From NCBI RefSeq assembly GCF_018143015.1, contig NC_054743.1, positions 46,100,922 through 46,164,921 on the forward strand: 64,000 bases of DNA. Direction: 5' to 3'. The position numbers and the translations under genes were made by a program. Position 1 is the stretch's first letter. Every line of letters starts with the position of its first letter. Positions 1 to 11,349 of the stretch are shown here, one piece after another. Under the pieces are notes generated by a model. The model had not been told where the DNA came from. It ran no database searches and was given only the letters and a program-made list of their open reading frames with translations. Source of the stretch: Lytechinus variegatus. Taxonomy: Eukaryota; Echinodermata; Echinoidea; Temnopleuroida; Toxopneustidae.

Positions 1-359
1 TGCTATTCGTAAATTTTATTTGTTCAGTATATAAAACACACACACACCAAGAGAACAGTCATGCTCCCCCCCCCCCCCTTCCCGTAAACAAAGCATAAAA
101 AGCATGAAAAGGAGAAAGAAATATAAGTTTATAACAAATGACAAATAAAAAAATATATATTATAAAAACACAGAATGTAACAAAATAGCAATATATATGA
201 AATAAATTGTTTTTTCATTAATACAGATTTTTTTTTCAATTAAAATGAAAAAATGGTATTGAATTACATGCCTAAATCACGAGGCGACTTGCCGAAAGTT
301 TTGACACATGCATATTCATTAAACTGTTTTGTAAAGGTAGAGACGTCATCTTATGAATA

Positions 360-530
360 TTTATATACGCATGCGCAGAAACTATTTTCACGTTCTTCAA
401 ACATGGCGATCTCGCGATTGGAACAAAAGTCCGAAAATTGACGTTCTTTCGAAGGATTTCTTGGAATTGTATACATCAGTTTTAATTGAAAGTTAAGCTG
501 ATTTAGGAACAGTTTGTTTAGGTAAGATTG
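360..530. promoter_or_regulatory. Candidate CpG-type promoter with NRF1-like and YY1-like motifs
   Basis: A perfect core of the palindromic NRF1-type motif (ACGCATGCGCAG, about 369-380) lies some 25 bp before ACATGGCGAT, a YY1-like sequence, in a patch richer in CpG than its surroundings. A splice-donor-like GTAAGATT occurs near 522. Such a pattern is typical of a TATA-less promoter followed by a short 5' noncoding exon. No downstream coding exon could be tied to it, so this is only a candidate. Orientation, if real, is probably plus because the YY1-like ATG and the donor are both read on plus. Confidence 0.3.
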
Positions 531-629
531 ATATTCATCGTTAGATTTTTAATTCATTATTATCACCGGTTTTCTAATGCCAAATATCGCGAAGTTTTGT
601 ACTCCGGTGAGAATACATGGAGGAACTCA

Positions 630-664
630 GGACCCCGACACTGTCTGAAGACGTGTCGGGGTCC
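630..664. repeat. Perfect 12-bp-stem hairpin
   Basis: GGACCCCGACAC at 630-641 is the exact reverse complement of GTGTCGGGGTCC at 653-664, leaving an 11-nt loop. It lies directly outside the inverted-repeat element at 684-1126 and may be an older element or part of the insertion target. Confidence 0.8.
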
Positions 665-683
665 CCGGGGCAAAGGCAGAGCT

Positions 684-1126
684 AACCCAGGGAACTCCCG
701 TCCGCGTAGCGGGCGGGAGCCCAGGAGCTTACCGTGTAATTGACCATACTCAATGGTCTACAAGGGTAGATTATGGTCAAAATATCTAGCAAGATAAATT
801 ATGAAAACAGAAATTATGCACTTACCACGATTATATGGATGATGGTCTAACGAGTGGCAGTTTTTCAGACATCTGGGCACAGACTGGAACCTCAAAAAAA
901 ACGAAAAGTTTTCTCCTACCCCCGTCTCGATCGGCCATTTTTGTTATGAATTGCCACTCGTTAGACCTTCATCCATATACCGTAATCGTGGTAAGTGCAT
1001 AATTTCTGTTTTCATAATTTATCTTGCTAGATATTTTGACCATAATCTACCCTTGTCCCATGAGTATGGGTCAATACATGAGCTCCTGGGCGCCGGACCG
1101 CTACGCGGGCCGGCGCTCCCTGGGTT
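684..1126. mobile_element. 443-bp inverted-repeat (MITE/foldback-like) element with 9-11-bp target duplication
   Basis: The two halves (about 684-860 and 945-1126) are reverse complements of each other with few differences, starting with AACCCAGGG and ending with CCCTGGGTT. The sequence AAGGCAGAGCT occurs directly before (673-683) and directly after (1127-1137), as expected for a target-site duplication; depending on where the ends are set, the duplication is 9-11 bp. The roughly 80-bp centre is unpaired. There is no coding capacity, so it is non-autonomous. The TSD length fits no single DNA transposon superfamily cleanly (9 bp would suggest a Mutator-like element). Confidence 0.8.
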
Positions 1127-1436
1127 AAGGCAGAGCTAGCTGAGCCAGACTGCCTGAGTGAGACTGAGAGTGCATTTGCTGTACATGTAATGATTTGGCT
1201 GCGCCTAATGCTGCTGAGTGCTAACTTTGACTCGTAAAAAAGGGTATTTCACAGTCTTGGTCTAGACTCTTATTTTCACAATCATGACAACACTTGCAAT
1301 ATTTTTGGCCATTTGTTTTTTTTTTGCATACAAATTTACAGTCAGTGTTACCCATATCTGTGATACTGCGGCTATATTGACTACACCGCACTAGTGACTA
1401 GATTCAAGGCCAGCAGTGCTACTGCTAGTTAGCCTG

Positions 1437-1531
1437 GAGGACTCAGTGATCATATTTTTTTATGATTTTGATATTGCCATTTGATCAAATGACAATATTA
1501 TCAAAATCATAAAAAATATCACTGAGTCCTC
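1437..1531. mobile_element. 95-bp near-perfect palindrome (MITE-like)
   Basis: GAGGACTCAGTGAT at the left pairs with ATCACTGAGTCCTC-type sequence at the right, and the pairing continues inward through TTTTATGATTTTGATATT to a short centre around TTTGATCAAATG. The whole segment can fold into a single hairpin. No clear target duplication is visible. It is probably a small palindromic MITE. Confidence 0.7.
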
Positions 1532-1569
1532 TCGGCTAAGTGGTAGTACTAGTAGGCCCTATAGATTCT

Positions 1570-1899
1570 AGATTTTTTAATTGATTTTTTTAGGGTGGGT
1601 TAGATTCTGCTTGAGGTTTTTCCAGATACAGGGGGGGGGGGGTATTGCATTAAAAATATGCTGTACTGCATAGAGTCTATACGGCGGGTCCGGGGATTGG
1701 GTTTGAAATGAAGGATTTTGTGTTTTTTTATTTCTTTAGATTTTTTAATTGATTTTTTTAGGGTTAGATTCTGCTTGAGGTTTTTTCAGATACATGGGGA
1801 GGGTATTGCATTAAAAATATGCTGTACTTCATAGAGTCTATACGGTGGGTCCGGGGAATTGGGTCTGAAATGAAGGATTTTGTGTTTTTTTATTTCTTT
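1570..1899. repeat. Tandem duplication, two copies of about 168 bp
   Basis: A segment beginning AGATTTTTTAATTGATTT recurs 168 bp later (1570 and 1738) with a few substitutions and a difference in the length of an internal G-tract (13 versus 4-5 G). Both copies contain a GCTTGAGGTTTTT stretch and a GTCCGGGGA block and end in TTTTTTTATTTCTTT. Nothing suggests that it is transcribed. Confidence 0.9.
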
Positions 1900-2765
1900 G
1901 TTTTCTCAATTTTTTAGTTTCAATGAATCAATCAATAACACACATTGCTACATTTATTCACAACAAACTATACACACATAGGTCAGGTAGGCCCTAAATT
2001 TTAATTTTCTATTGTATCAGACCAAAATATACATTTATTATAGTTCATACATGATAGTTTATCTCTGCATGCGCTTCTTGTGTGGCATTTCTTGTTTACT
2101 AAATTTCATCATAAAGATGACTTTCATTTTTCAAAGATCCTTTTATCTTTAATATAACATGTCTTCTGTGTGCACGTTTTGTACAGGGAAGATTAGCATA
2201 AATTCTGTTCGTTTTTTTATCATCATGATAGTTGTTCTCTGGTGAAACAGGTATTCAAAGAATTTCTTCTTTTGTTGATTTGAGTGTTGATACGTCATAT
2301 TTAACTAATGTCACCAACATAATCTGAAAAATCTAATTTCTCACATGAAAATGACATTATTACCAATATATTCATAGGTTTTTTTATTTTATGTATCCTT
2401 TCAACTAGTTCCCCTAGTCTCAAAAATTGAAGGAAAAAATATGTATGTTACATCAGAGGTTAAATCTAAATCATACCTATATTACATCAGATAAAATAAA
2501 CATCTAAAACAACTGCCAGCTATTTTACTTTTTATATAAAAAAATAAAAAATTATATCACACAATTTTCAGTAATAATCTACACATCTGTGACGTTACAA
2601 AATAGAATAATTTGAAATTTATGTCTCCAATATCCTGACTTCTACATTTAATCTTCTTCATTTGTCAGTTGCTTGGTGATGGAATGAGTCATTTTCTGAA
2701 GCAATGAGATGGAAGGAACCTTCATAGCATCCAACAAACAAGGATTTCTATGAGGCATTGTGTTT
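1900..2765. other. AT-rich DNA without recognisable gene
   Basis: AT-rich sequence with many stops in all frames; no repeat structure or exon-like segment was seen. Confidence 0.5.
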
Positions 2766-2767
2766 TC

Positions 2768-2892
2768 CACATTGCAGACCTCTGTATCACCAACTTAAAT
2801 GAGCCTCCACCTGTCCACCATGATCTCCCCCAAACTTAATCCACACCTCTTCTTCAGGAATTGCTCCATCGTGAGTTGTGAGAAATCCATTC
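2768..2892 (-). pseudogene. Exon-like remnant with GGDHGG motif (invertebrate repetitive uncharacterised protein)
   Basis: On the minus strand a good acceptor (TCTTTCCACAG) is followed by an open stretch reading NGFLTTHDGAIPEEEVWIKF and then GGDHGG. After that the frame shifts and resumes as GGSFKLVIQ before a stop. From memory, a W-x-K-x-GGDHGGGSFK pattern recurs in a large uncharacterised protein family of marine invertebrates that behaves like a repetitive, probably transposon-derived gene; I cannot confirm this here. An ACAG/GTGGAG sequence at the break could also be a weak splice donor, so decay and a short exon are both possible. No start codon or promoter is visible. Confidence 0.35.
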
Positions 2893-3420
2893 CTGTGGAA
2901 AGATGATGGAACATGAACATATGGGTAGGTTTTGATGATTTCTACCAATTAAAAGCTTTAGCTATGAAAAAAAGGCTGGCCTCCCTCAACATTTTTAAAG
3001 ATATTTCTATTACTCTTTTTCGTTTGAGTCTTCTGGTAATGCAAAATTTGAGGCCACACTGGTGACAATTGGCACAGTTTTAAAACAAATAATACAATTA
3101 TGCAAGTGCATATCAGATCAAAATTTGCTCAAAAACTTGTTTTAGTACAAATCCAATGCTTTATTCTGTCTACAGGAAAGATTTATGATTGTATATATTA
3201 TTCTCACTTTTGATGAATTTAATCATGAATCTGGTGGCAGATTACAATATCTATTGTCATTTAAAGGTGCAAATGAAATGATCATGAATAATCCTTTGTG
3301 GCAATGTCCTTGAGATGAATTTATTGATTTCACATTCTTTATGATCATTAAAACTATTCAAAATAAAGCAATATTCTGGTGCTAACTTTTCTTTCTGTTT
3401 CTGTTGTCTAACCACCTCCA

Positions 3421-3851
3421 GTCTGTGACTCTGCTATGGACCTAGTGAATCACTGTTGACTGTCCATGGTTCAAGTGAGGATTGGCAAACCTGGTCATTT
3501 CTTGATTACCTACAGAATGCAATTGCAACATATGCAAAATCTTATGCAGGAATGGGGCTATAGCAGTGATGGGACACTACCTTTGACTGTGAAGATCAGA
3601 CGATGCAATTCCCGTTGGTCAGCCCCCACCCCCACCCCAAGGTGCCATGCACTGCCAGAGATCTTGAGCCAGGTCTTCAGTGGTTATCCATTGATAAGAA
3701 GAACGGAGATAATAAAGACAGTGAGGTCAGTATGACATTAATTCTCAGTGAAAATTACCTATTCATCTGTCTGTACTGTGGACCAATTAAGGTGCCCATC
3801 ATTCATCATGGCCAATGTCTTTGCTGCATCTTGTTATGTAAATCTCTTTGA
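3421..3851. other. Overlapping short ORFs, unrecognised
   Basis: Two overlapping plus-strand frames stay open here (89 and 82 codons), one of them reading SIDKKNGDNKDSEVSMTL, a fairly protein-like composition. No splice structure, domain or start context supports a gene. It could be a decayed exon of the same element as the remnants at 2.8 and 4.5 kb, but those are on the other strand. Confidence 0.15.
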
Positions 3852-4439
3852 ATGACTATTAAACAAGAAGAAGCTTTCTTCACATGTATAAGCTCTAAAG
3901 CATATATACATAACAATTTTAATTTAATATTTTGATGGCCATTCATTAGAAGACACCCCCCCCCCCGCAATTCAAATTTGGTGCTTTTAAATTCATCTGC
4001 CACTATACAGGTTGAAAGAAAATGCCCCCACTCACTTGCATGTACACACTGGTTCATGGCTCCCAAAATTTTCACCACAAAGAAAAGGGGATAAGAAAAG
4101 GAAAGTAAAAGGGTGAAACATATTACTTTCTGAATATTGTGTCAATTTCTATCACAGTTACTATTATTTCAAATGTAAAAAATTAGTCAATATGGAAGAA
4201 AATGCTTGAAGATGAGAAATCAAAGTGATTTGGATATCATAAGGAAGGGGATATATATTTTTTTTCCAACTATAAGTAGATCAACATCTATACTTGTAAA
4301 CCATTCTTTAAAAAAATTATGTTTTATCTATATTTCAAAGAAATAAACAAGTAGTATGTTGCATTTGTACAGGTGATGAGCTTTGAATTAAGATAATTCT
4401 CTCATTTAATTCACAGTGCTAAGAATTTGCGTTACTTAC

Positions 4440-4588
4440 TGTTCCAGGCATCTTGTTGATTTCGACGTGACCATCTTCCTAACGCTTCTTCCAAACAATG
4501 AACTGGAGGCTCTTTCCACGAATGAATGTTTAGCTGCTTCAAGTGTGATTCCAGCTTTTTCAAGAGCTTCTTGTTGTTCTACTTCTAC
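4440..4588 (-). CDS. Candidate internal exon, function unknown
   Basis: On the minus strand an open frame without ATG reads EQQEALEKAGITLEAAKHSW and continues through GRWSRRNQQDAWNS to a strong splice donor (GTAAGTAAC just below 4440). An AG suitable as acceptor precedes it near 4589. Glu/Ala/Lys-rich composition suggests a helix. It lies on the same strand as the GGDHGG remnant 1.6 kb further downstream in the direction of transcription, so both may be exons of one gene or of one decayed element. I do not recognise the protein. Confidence 0.3.
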
Positions 4589-4619
4589 TGGCCTTTATTG
4601 TAGTTAACATGTCCTGTGA

Positions 4620-5815
4620 ATGTTTTTAGGAGCCCAGTTTTGCTACAAACACAGTTAACCTCAAGTTCACATATAGTTAGAAAACAGGGTCTACTTGTAA
4701 CATTATCTAGGAAAAAGTTCTACAAATTGGACATGGTGAAACTTTTCATTCATTATGTTTTCAGTATTTACTGAGGTACTCACTACAAAAGGAAGTTGGG
4801 GTCAAAAGGTCAAGTTTTTGTTCAACTTGGTCACATTCCTTTATTTCTGCATCAATTATGTTCACACTACATCTGATCCCTGGGTAATACATGTACTTTC
4901 ATTAGGATAATGGGTCAAAGGCCTAATGTTAATAATCAACTGCCTAATGTTAATAATCAACTGAAAATTAGTTAGTCAGAAAAGGTGGTTTATTGGATTC
5001 CCTATCTTTTGCTTATAATTATTTTTTTTTCAAATTTAATATTTCTCCATCAAATCTGACAAATTCATTATTTTTTTATCAATAATTATTAAACGATGTC
5101 AGTAATAAGAGTTTTGAGAAACATGTGCAAGTATATGTACCAATATCCATGTGCAGAATATTTGCTGGAAGGTTAAATGCTACAGTGAAATTTTAAAGTG
5201 CGCAACCATAGGATACGGGAAAAGAGTTCTTGCAGCCTTTGATGTACTTTTAAAGATCAAAATAGAATTCACCCAAAACATCTATTAGGTGTTAGTAGCC
5301 GAAAATATCCTAGATTAGTTCAGAACTATTCATCTGGAAGAAGAGACAAGTCAAAGCATTTTAAACAATTTCAAAACTTACCTGCGCTATATTTGTTTTT
5401 AATTGATATGCAGTTAGAATTGATCAAATTCTGATTGCAAGCTGACAAATTTATTTAAAAGGAGGGTATTAACATGAATGTATTTCAATACAAATAAGAC
5501 ATCTCTGGCAGTCTTGCCTGCATTATTATGCAATTCAATATGGTCGCATTTCAGAAGTTCGGTATGGAAATGGGTGGATAATGGAAAAAGTATTTGTCGA
5601 GTTAAATGCCAATAATTGAATAATATTAAATTCAATTATCAATAAAAAAAAGACTTCTGGAATGTCTCTCTACAGTTATTATTCATGACATGTCTAATTA
5701 TACTAGACTAGTAGGAAAATGTCATAATAATTGAATATAATATTCAAATTTTCAATAAAAAAATAGTTCCAATAATTTAGATATATTTCAATTCAAACTT
5801 TAATTCAAAGACTAC
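4620..5815. other. No gene seen
   Basis: AT-rich sequence. A short direct repeat, GCCTAATGTTAATAATCAAC, occurs twice around 4921-4962. Nothing else was recognised. Confidence 0.5.
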
Positions 5816-5825
5816 AGGCATCACT

Positions 5826-6060
5826 TTTTATACGCCCGTCTTGACGGGACGTATCATGGTATCATGCTCGGTGTCCGTCCGTCCGTTAACTTTTCCTTGT
5901 AAACGTGATAACTTCAGTTTAGAGCAATTTCAAAAAAGAGCTTGTAGAATCTAGGCTCATATAATTTGGTGCACGATACTAGCATGGATCCCAGGAAGCC
6001 TATTGATTTAGAGGTCAGAAGGTCAAAGGTGAAGTCACCATCTTCCACTTATCTTGTTTG
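5826..6060 (+). repeat. Dispersed repeat of the ACGCCCGTCTTGACGGG type
   Basis: Begins with the palindromic ACGCCCGTCTTGACGGGACGT and runs into GTCCGTCCGTCCGTTAAC and a CAGAAGGTCAAAGGTGAAG segment. Repeats with this head are common in marine invertebrate genomes (from memory). It contains a 36-nt stretch (5916-5951) nearly identical to part of the LINE just downstream. Confidence 0.5.
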
Positions 6061-6159
6061 ACCAATAGCTCAATTTTCCATGTTACAGACAGCATATATT
6101 TTGTGCCCGCCTTAGCAAAAGTCTTGTTCGATTTGAAGTGTATTGATTAAGAAGTTAAT

Positions 6160-7084
6160 AACATGTAACAGTCTGTTAAAATTCTTGGTGTAATCGTCCA
6201 ATCTAAAATGGGACCTACATATCATGGAAATCATCAAAAAATGTAACAGGAAGTTGTACATGTTTAGGCTTTCGAAGCAATATGGGCTGTCTCTATCGGA
6301 TCTGAAATTGGTATACATGGGCTACATTCGTCCTGTTATGGAATATTGCACCCCAGTTTTTAATGGTGGGCTTACAAAGAAATATGTAAGAAGTTTAGAG
6401 CAAATTCAAAAAAGAGCTTGTAGAATCATGTTGGGCCCAAACTACCCGGGCAAACTACACAGATTATGCCAGTGCTTGCCTGTCATGTGAAATTCCTACT
6501 CTGGAATACAGAAGGGAGAAACTCGGCCTGGATTTCGCAATATCTGTAACCAAATATCCAACATTCAGTACCTGGTTACCTCCTCCAAAAAACTTACCCA
6601 TCAATCTCCGACATACTCCTAGATATCAGCAATACAAATGTAGGACAAATCGATTTCGCAATAGCCCCATACCATATTTCATAGATCTCCTGAATAAAGA
6701 CATGCCCAATCAATAAACCCATTGCTCATTTGAAAGCAATACCAGCCTACTTGCAATATCAAGTTTTTTAATGAATGAGGAAATCAACTCTTTTTAATAT
6801 CCATATATTTTTATTGATCTTTTACAAACGTTTACGTATTTTATTTTTATTATTTTCAATTTACTATTTCCTCATTATCTTATGTACATGTATATAAATT
6901 TTCTTTGCCAAAGTATTCTTGCCTATACACATATTCCTCATGTCAGTTTTTACAAAGGTTACTGTTTTTTTAATGTTTGAAATATGTAATGAGTCTTTTT
7001 ATTGTTTTTACTTTGTATACATGAACAATTCAGCCATTTGGCTGCGACTCATGTTTCTAATAAACCTTGAATTGAATTGAATTG
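6160..7084 (+). mobile_element. CR1-like non-LTR retrotransposon, 3' fragment
   Basis: Starting near 6165 the conceptual translation gives VKILGVIVQSK, then (6224-6490) a stretch with NRKLYMFRLSKQYGLSLSDL, YIRPVMEYCTPVF and LEQIQKRACRIM, the classic C-terminal end of a CR1/Jockey-like reverse transcriptase. A frameshift near 6487 moves the remainder (EIPTLEYRREKLGLDFA to about 6716) into another frame. The 3' UTR ends in a TTGAATTGAATTGAATTG tail (7068-7084), the short microsatellite end usual for such elements. The element is 5'-truncated and frameshifted, hence dead. Confidence 0.85.
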
Positions 7085-9665
7085 TATGTTAAATAGTAGG
7101 TTAAAAACAACTGAAAATATGTATTATAATAGCAATGTATTATATTGTATCATAATATGAATTATGACTATGGTTTGCATTTCTAGTCAGTTAAAATGCA
7201 AAGAACAACGAGATTCAGATTATTTTTACAAATTCAATAATTTTGAGAATATAAAGGAATGAGCTACATGTGCATGTCATATCCAATCTAATCAATTACC
7301 AGTAGTCACTTATCTGATTTGTAATTTATATTTATTGTATTTTTAAGTCTTGTATCATTGCATAAAAAAAAATTATCCACGGGGTACTGAATTTGCCAGG
7401 CATGTGAAGGTGAAAGTATTTTTTCAGTGTTTTTTTTTAATTGTTATGTACACTGTAATTGATATGCATACAACAATGATAGATAACCAATTTTTATGGC
7501 TGTGTGAGTGGTAGATCACATGAAATTTGCAAATATTATGTTTTAAAATGACTGATTTTTTCATATTCATATTAATTCTTTTTTTGGGAGGGGGTATATA
7601 ATGCAGACCTGACAAGTGACCATTGTTTTCATTTAGGAGTTCAATCCCTTCTCCTTTCATCCATATTTTATAGCTTTTATAAAGTTACGAGGGTTTCATT
7701 GACCCAACAGACATGTAGAGATTGAACTTTACCTCCTACCTCAGTTGTTATACATGCTTATTAAAATATTATTTTATTGGAAGGTTTCTTTCAAGTAAAA
7801 TTATTGTCTTGATGTTTATTTATATATATCTGTGCATGTAATGTCACTGGAGGGCAAATTTTCAAATGTGGTTCAATAAATAGTTGAATGTGAATGAAAC
7901 TCTATCCGTATCTAAACTTCCTAAAATATGTAGTAATTCACTGCAATTTTATTGTAAATTTTGAGTGAAATTCGTTTATATAATCTTACTCTTTTTATAA
8001 GCAAGGGATGACCTGCCATGACTACTTGAGACATCTAACATTCTGCTGTATAATCAAGGATAAAGGCACAAGGGTGAGGCACATGTACTTGTATGCTGCC
8101 TGGCATGCTATATTTTGAGAATGACTCCTTGATTAGGCAGCCTTATCCAAATGAAAGGCCATTGTCATTAATACGCCACCCCTTCCTCAATTTTGCCTTC
8201 TCCAGTGCCCCAATTGCATAAAAGTTAGTATTATGGTAACCTTGTTATCAAATGGTAACTACCATGTTAACACTAATCAAAGCCAATCAAGATCAAGGAC
8301 TCCATACAAGTTGTATTTGCATGGTAAATCATAATTGTAACTTTTTTATGCAATGGGGCCGATGTATATTAAATCCTTGATCACTGACAACAAACAATTA
8401 ATGAAACGGGACAAAGGCAGTATTGATGAAAATGAAAAACCAGAGTCAAAGGCAAGGTTGGAAGGGATGTCCCCCCCCCCCTCCTCATTTTGAAAAAAAA
8501 AATCAATTGAACATACTACTAATATAACTATAGGCCTATAGCCAGTTTTAGGAAATTGCATAGAAAATTGTCATCTGCACCCACTCAATTTTCAGTTTTG
8601 CTCTTTGCACCCTCTTGATTTTAAAAATATTGGACCTTCCTCTGAGGTATTGTGGGGTTGGATTGGCTTGGGTATTTATGACGGTGGGGGGGGGGGGGTA
8701 ATATTTCACCTCCACAATAAGAAAAAACATAGTTTCCATTTAAAAAATTTAACAAGTAAAGTTATTTAAAAAAAAATCAGTGACAATAATACTAGTCAAC
8801 ACCAGGGGCTGTGAGGGCTTTCTAAAACCATGTACAAAAACATAAAAATTACCATATAAATATGATTATTGCATGGTCAGCCCCCATTTTCAAAACTTCC
8901 ACGGCACCTAACACCACTTTCCGGAAGGGGCGGGGGGGGGACTGCCTTATCCTCAAAAGTAAGATGGCCCCGGGGCCGGCCCCTGTCTCTGGATCTGGTT
9001 CAGTATTAACAAGTCAGTGGCATACACAGGGGTGGGGGTTACAGGGGTTAAACCCCCTTCAATTTTTTTAACCCTCCCACCCCCCACCACAATTAAAAAA
9101 AAAACACTATTTTTTATATTTAAGTTTTTATTGAAGTAAATCATAACAATCACAATATTTACAAATGATTAGCATGATGGAAAAGCATAAAATCATGAAA
9201 CATTACAAATAAAAAAGGCAGATTTAAGATTATAATGATCTATAAGTTTTCAAGAGGGAAGCGCCGAGATAGAAAAAAAAGACCGCCCTTACTAAATTTT
9301 TTGAAAGACCCTTTTTTATTCATTTATTTCTTTTTATTTATTTTTTTTTTTGGGGGGGTTAGGGACGACCAAAAATTGGAGGCTAAGATTTTCTGTTTTT
9401 TTTTTTTTTTTGGGGGGGGGGTCATCAACATTTCATTCAGCTTGACCCACCCCCATCCCTCTTAAATATTCCTACTTAGGCTACTATAACAAGTTATTTA
9501 TTTTTTTCATTTTTTTAATGAGAAAGAGTTTGCCTATTTTTTTAGAGGACCGCCAACTTAAGCAATTCATGCCATTGAAAAAATAGGCCAATGTACTCTC
9601 ACGGCTTATATGATGACAGCTAGTTAGAAGAAATAATTTGTTTCCATGATCGATCTTGATCCGTG
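7085..9665. other. Intergenic DNA with G/C-tract repeats
   Basis: AT-rich DNA with poly-G or poly-C runs at about 8467, 8687, 8931, 9350 and 9410, typical of the G-tract interspersed repeats seen elsewhere in the window (one near 9010 has a GTCAGTGGCATACACAGGGG head). ORFs here are produced by homopolymers. No gene recognised. Confidence 0.5.
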
Positions 9666-9670
9666 GTACA

Positions 9671-9871
9671 GGAGGTGCCGTGGCCGAGTGGTCTAAGGCG
9701 CCTGGCTATACATGGAAAGTCCGGGGTTCGATCCCCGGCCGCAGCAGCTATGCCCGTGAGCAAGGCATTTAATCTCCAATGCTCTTTTATCCTGCTTTCA
9801 AATAAATGGAAATGCTGTATGCATTATTGGTAACTAGGTGTGCACTTGTTTAAAAAAAAAAAAAAAAAAAA
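9671..9871 (+). mobile_element. tRNA-derived SINE with A and B boxes and poly(A) tail
   Basis: TGGCCGAGTGG (9681-9691) matches the RNA polymerase III A box and GGTTCGATCCC (9724-9734) the B box, with tRNA-like spacing. The body continues for about 130 bp and ends in A(20) at about 9851-9871. The acceptor stem does not pair, so this is a SINE or tRNA-derived repeat and not a functional tRNA. Confidence 0.75.
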
Positions 9872-11340
9872 GGTACATGTACTTGGTATCGTCGACTCGA
9901 TTCCCATTCTGAAATAGGCTCTCCCCAGGATCAAGTCTAAAAATGATCACAAAATGCTGTCAGACGAACGTGAATCGTTTTAGTTGCAACATTTCTCTCA
10001 AATTTTAATTATGAGAAGAGTAATGGAATAATTCAAGTAGAATTTTCCTCTAAAACAAATACATTTGTTCAAGTGGTCTCGCTGTGTTTGGTCCGGTCTT
10101 GGACCTAACGTTAGATCTAGACCCATTTCCGCATTCAAAGTGTGATCGATGACGTCCAGATAGTTTGTTTACAAATAAATCGTAAATCGTTAGCGGTGAA
10201 GGATCGATTGCCAATTGGTATTTATAAATTTCAATGATTCAAATCTATATAAAGTAAATTCAACATATCGTAATAATTTTTCTGACAAAACTTAACAAAA
10301 ATATCTAAAACTTCTAACAAACTTATTTTTATTTGAATTTGTTACTTTATTCATGAAATATACACCTTCCAAATCTTATAATGAAACAATGATCGTGTTA
10401 TAAGTTCCCAGAAGAAACTTGGCAACGTCAAAGACCGTATATGGTATTTGACGTGCATTAGTCGTACTGGGTAGCAAAAGTAGAATTAAAAGACAACTAA
10501 TGATGGGTTATTGATGCCGATCGGATATATTATTAAGCAAGACATTATGTCTATTGAGACGTTGAGAACACCAAATCGGAGTAGTGTTTTTCAAGATATT
10601 ATGCCTGAAATGGTCGCTCTCTGCAAGTCCCAGGGGCCAGGCTCATTCGCGATTGCACTGAAAATGTCACTAATAAGAATGGAACTTTCAGGATTTATGT
10701 GAATATCATCAAAATGATAAGGATTTTCGAAATTTGGAATGTGATTTCTCGTGAAATTTAGGAGATACCATATGACGATGGAAAGGAATAACCTTAAAAG
10801 GTAAGGCAAACCTCCAAAAATGTAGCTTTTTAACACATGTTGAATTGAAATCTTACAGTTGATCGTCGAGTAGTGTAAAAGTTGAAATAGCATATCAGCT
10901 GGCTGGGCAGCGCGCGAGGATTTCGTGCGCGCGTACTTGAAATGGCTTATTTTGTACATAGCCTATGGGAGTGAAACAGCCGTGGGGGGTGCACGGAGGG
11001 GAGTGTACCTACCCTCGCCCCCTGCAAGAAGCGTGGAAGGTCAGACGTTCATTTGAATTATTTCTTATCTGCTCTCGCTCATCTTCTTTGTATTTGTATG
11101 TTCTCATTTAAATCGTCACTGTACACTGAAAAAAACAACAACAGCATGATATACATTTCGATTCAACATAAAAAATTGACATTATATAAATATAGCAAGA
11201 AAGAATATTAGATGCATGTTCAGTAGTAAGCAAACATGATACCTAAATTGATTTTAAATATAGTATTTGCAATTTTTCAAAAAAAAAAAAAAAATGCTAC
11301 CTCTCAACTCAGCTGTTATATGCAGCCAGCATATTATCTA
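9872..11340. other. No confident gene
   Basis: Contains a minus-strand ORF of 122 codons (10,591-10,959) rich in hydrophobic residues, and a plus-strand ORF overlapping it. Neither has a recognisable domain, and the two shadow each other. A CpG-rich short stretch (GCGCGCGAGG and similar) lies at 10,910-10,935. Nothing else is supported. Confidence 0.4.
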
Positions 11341-11349
11341 TACCTTACT

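Noticed and set aside
9671..9745. Functional tRNA gene
   Set aside because: A and B boxes are good but the acceptor stem does not pair and a SINE body with poly(A) follows.
10591..10959. 122-codon minus-strand ORF
   Set aside because: No recognisable domain, codon pattern or splice context, and shadowed by a plus-strand ORF; kept only as part of the empty stretch.
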